A DNA stretch of 34,269 bases from Pseudomonadota bacterium (GTDB taxonomy: Bacteria; Pseudomonadota; Gammaproteobacteria; Burkholderiales; Thiobacillaceae). Shown here piece after piece: positions 33,924 to 34,269 of this stretch. The position numbers and the translations under genes are program-made. Position 1 is the stretch's first letter. Each line of letters starts with the position of its first letter. A model generated the notes under the pieces. The model was not told where the DNA came from, did not search any database, and saw only the letters and a list, made by a program, of their open reading frames with translations. Where the stretch lies: NCBI GenBank assembly GCA_021836225.1, contig JAKBJA010000022.1, positions 1 to 34,269 on the forward strand, in the 5' to 3' direction.

Positions 33924-34269
33924 GTGATCGATCTGCTCAAGGCCTGCCCGCTCTGGCTTTACCGCCTGCTGCCCTTTCTGCGCTGGTGGCCCAATGTCAC
34001 GCCGCAAACCTTCAAGGCCGACACCATCGCCGCCTTCACCGGTGCGCTCATCGTGCTGCCGCAGGCGGTGGCGTTTGCCACCATCGCCGGACTCCCCCCC
34101 GAATACGGTCTCTACGCCGCGATGGTGCCCGCCATCGTCGCGGCGCTGTGGGGGTCGAGCTGGCATCTGGTGTCGGGGCCGACGACGGCGATCTCGATCG
34201 TGGTGTTTGCCTCGATCAGCCCGCTGGCCGAACCCGGCAGCCCGCAATTCATCGGCCTGGTGCTCACGC
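33924..34269 (+). CDS. SulP family anion transporter, 5' part
   Basis: The first 115 codons of a SulP/SLC26-type permease run off the right edge. The start is a GTG with GGAG five bases upstream (33915-33918), giving IDLLKACPLWLYRLLPFLRW. The SulP signature follows: a first helix with GALIVLPQAVAFATIAGLPPEYGLYAAMVPAIVAALWGSS, then the substrate-loop HLVSGPTTAISIVV. Substrates could be sulfate, bicarbonate or others; this part cannot tell. An AT-rich region (33871-33910) just upstream probably holds its promoter, but no clear boxes were found. Confidence 0.88.
   Translation, partial: MIDLLKACPLWLYRLLPFLRWWPNVTPQTFKADTIAAFTGALIVLPQAVAFATIAGLPPEYGLYAAMVPAIVAALWGSSWHLVSGPTTAISIVVFASISPLAEPGSPQFIGLVLT

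Overview
The window is about 34 kb of GC-rich, densely coding, typical chromosomal DNA. It most resembles a betaproteobacterium, probably a chemolithotroph of the Thiobacillus / Nitrosomonadales-Hydrogenophilales kind. The pointers are the betaproteobacterial IlvBN, the DUF2173 paralogs, an Rnf operon followed by nth and a DUF1841 gene, paired small c-type cytochromes, and the tRNA sequences. This assignment is inferred from gene content, not from a database match. No insertion sequence, prophage, CRISPR array or rRNA was seen.

Layout. 1-2.4 kb: ilvB-ilvN (minus strand), the branched-chain amino acid acetohydroxyacid synthase. 2.4-3.6 kb: three tandem paralogous DUF2173-like small proteins (minus) ending at a strong terminator. 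3.6-6.5 kb: an RDD membrane protein, a conserved hypothetical, an SseB-like protein and a GlcD-type FAD oxidase (plus). 6.5-7.1 kb: a tRNA island holding tRNA-Ala(GGC), a 61-residue membrane microprotein, tRNA-Glu(TTC) and, on the opposite strand, tRNA-Arg(CCT). 7.2-9.0 kb: a membrane-anchored PrxQ-type peroxiredoxin and a membrane diguanylate cyclase. 9.0-14.1 kb: a minus-strand run made of a CbiM-like membrane protein, the large helicase HrpA and a CDP-alcohol phosphatidyltransferase. 14.2-18.6 kb: a UPF0149 protein, a HAD phosphatase, a soluble PDC-sensor protein and the Kup potassium transporter (plus).

18.7-25.2 kb: a tightly packed rnfABCDGE operon, a 50-residue basic protein, nth and a DUF1841 gene. 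The operon appears to start from a promoter whose -10 box covers the first ATG, so RnfA probably starts at a TTG. 25.4-27.3 kb: an HDOD-receiver-GGDEF protein whose receiver domain lacks every phosphotransfer residue. 27.3-31.1 kb: a divergent pair, an acyl-CoA synthetase/GNAT (Pat-like) protein lysine acetyltransferase and a histone-deacetylase-family enzyme, which together look like a protein acetylation writer and eraser. 31.1-33.0 kb: a membrane GGDEF-EAL protein, closed by a perfect bidirectional terminator. 33.1-33.8 kb: two tandem monoheme cytochromes c (minus). From 33.9 kb the 5' part of a SulP-family anion transporter runs off the right edge.

Most of the window is housekeeping or respiratory. 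The points most worth a second look are the DUF2173 triplet, the 50-residue protein translationally coupled to rnfE, the pseudo-receiver c-di-GMP protein, the acetylation pair, the soluble PDC protein coupled to a phosphatase, and the microprotein between two tRNA genes. I did not see a clearly novel multi-gene defence or mobile system.
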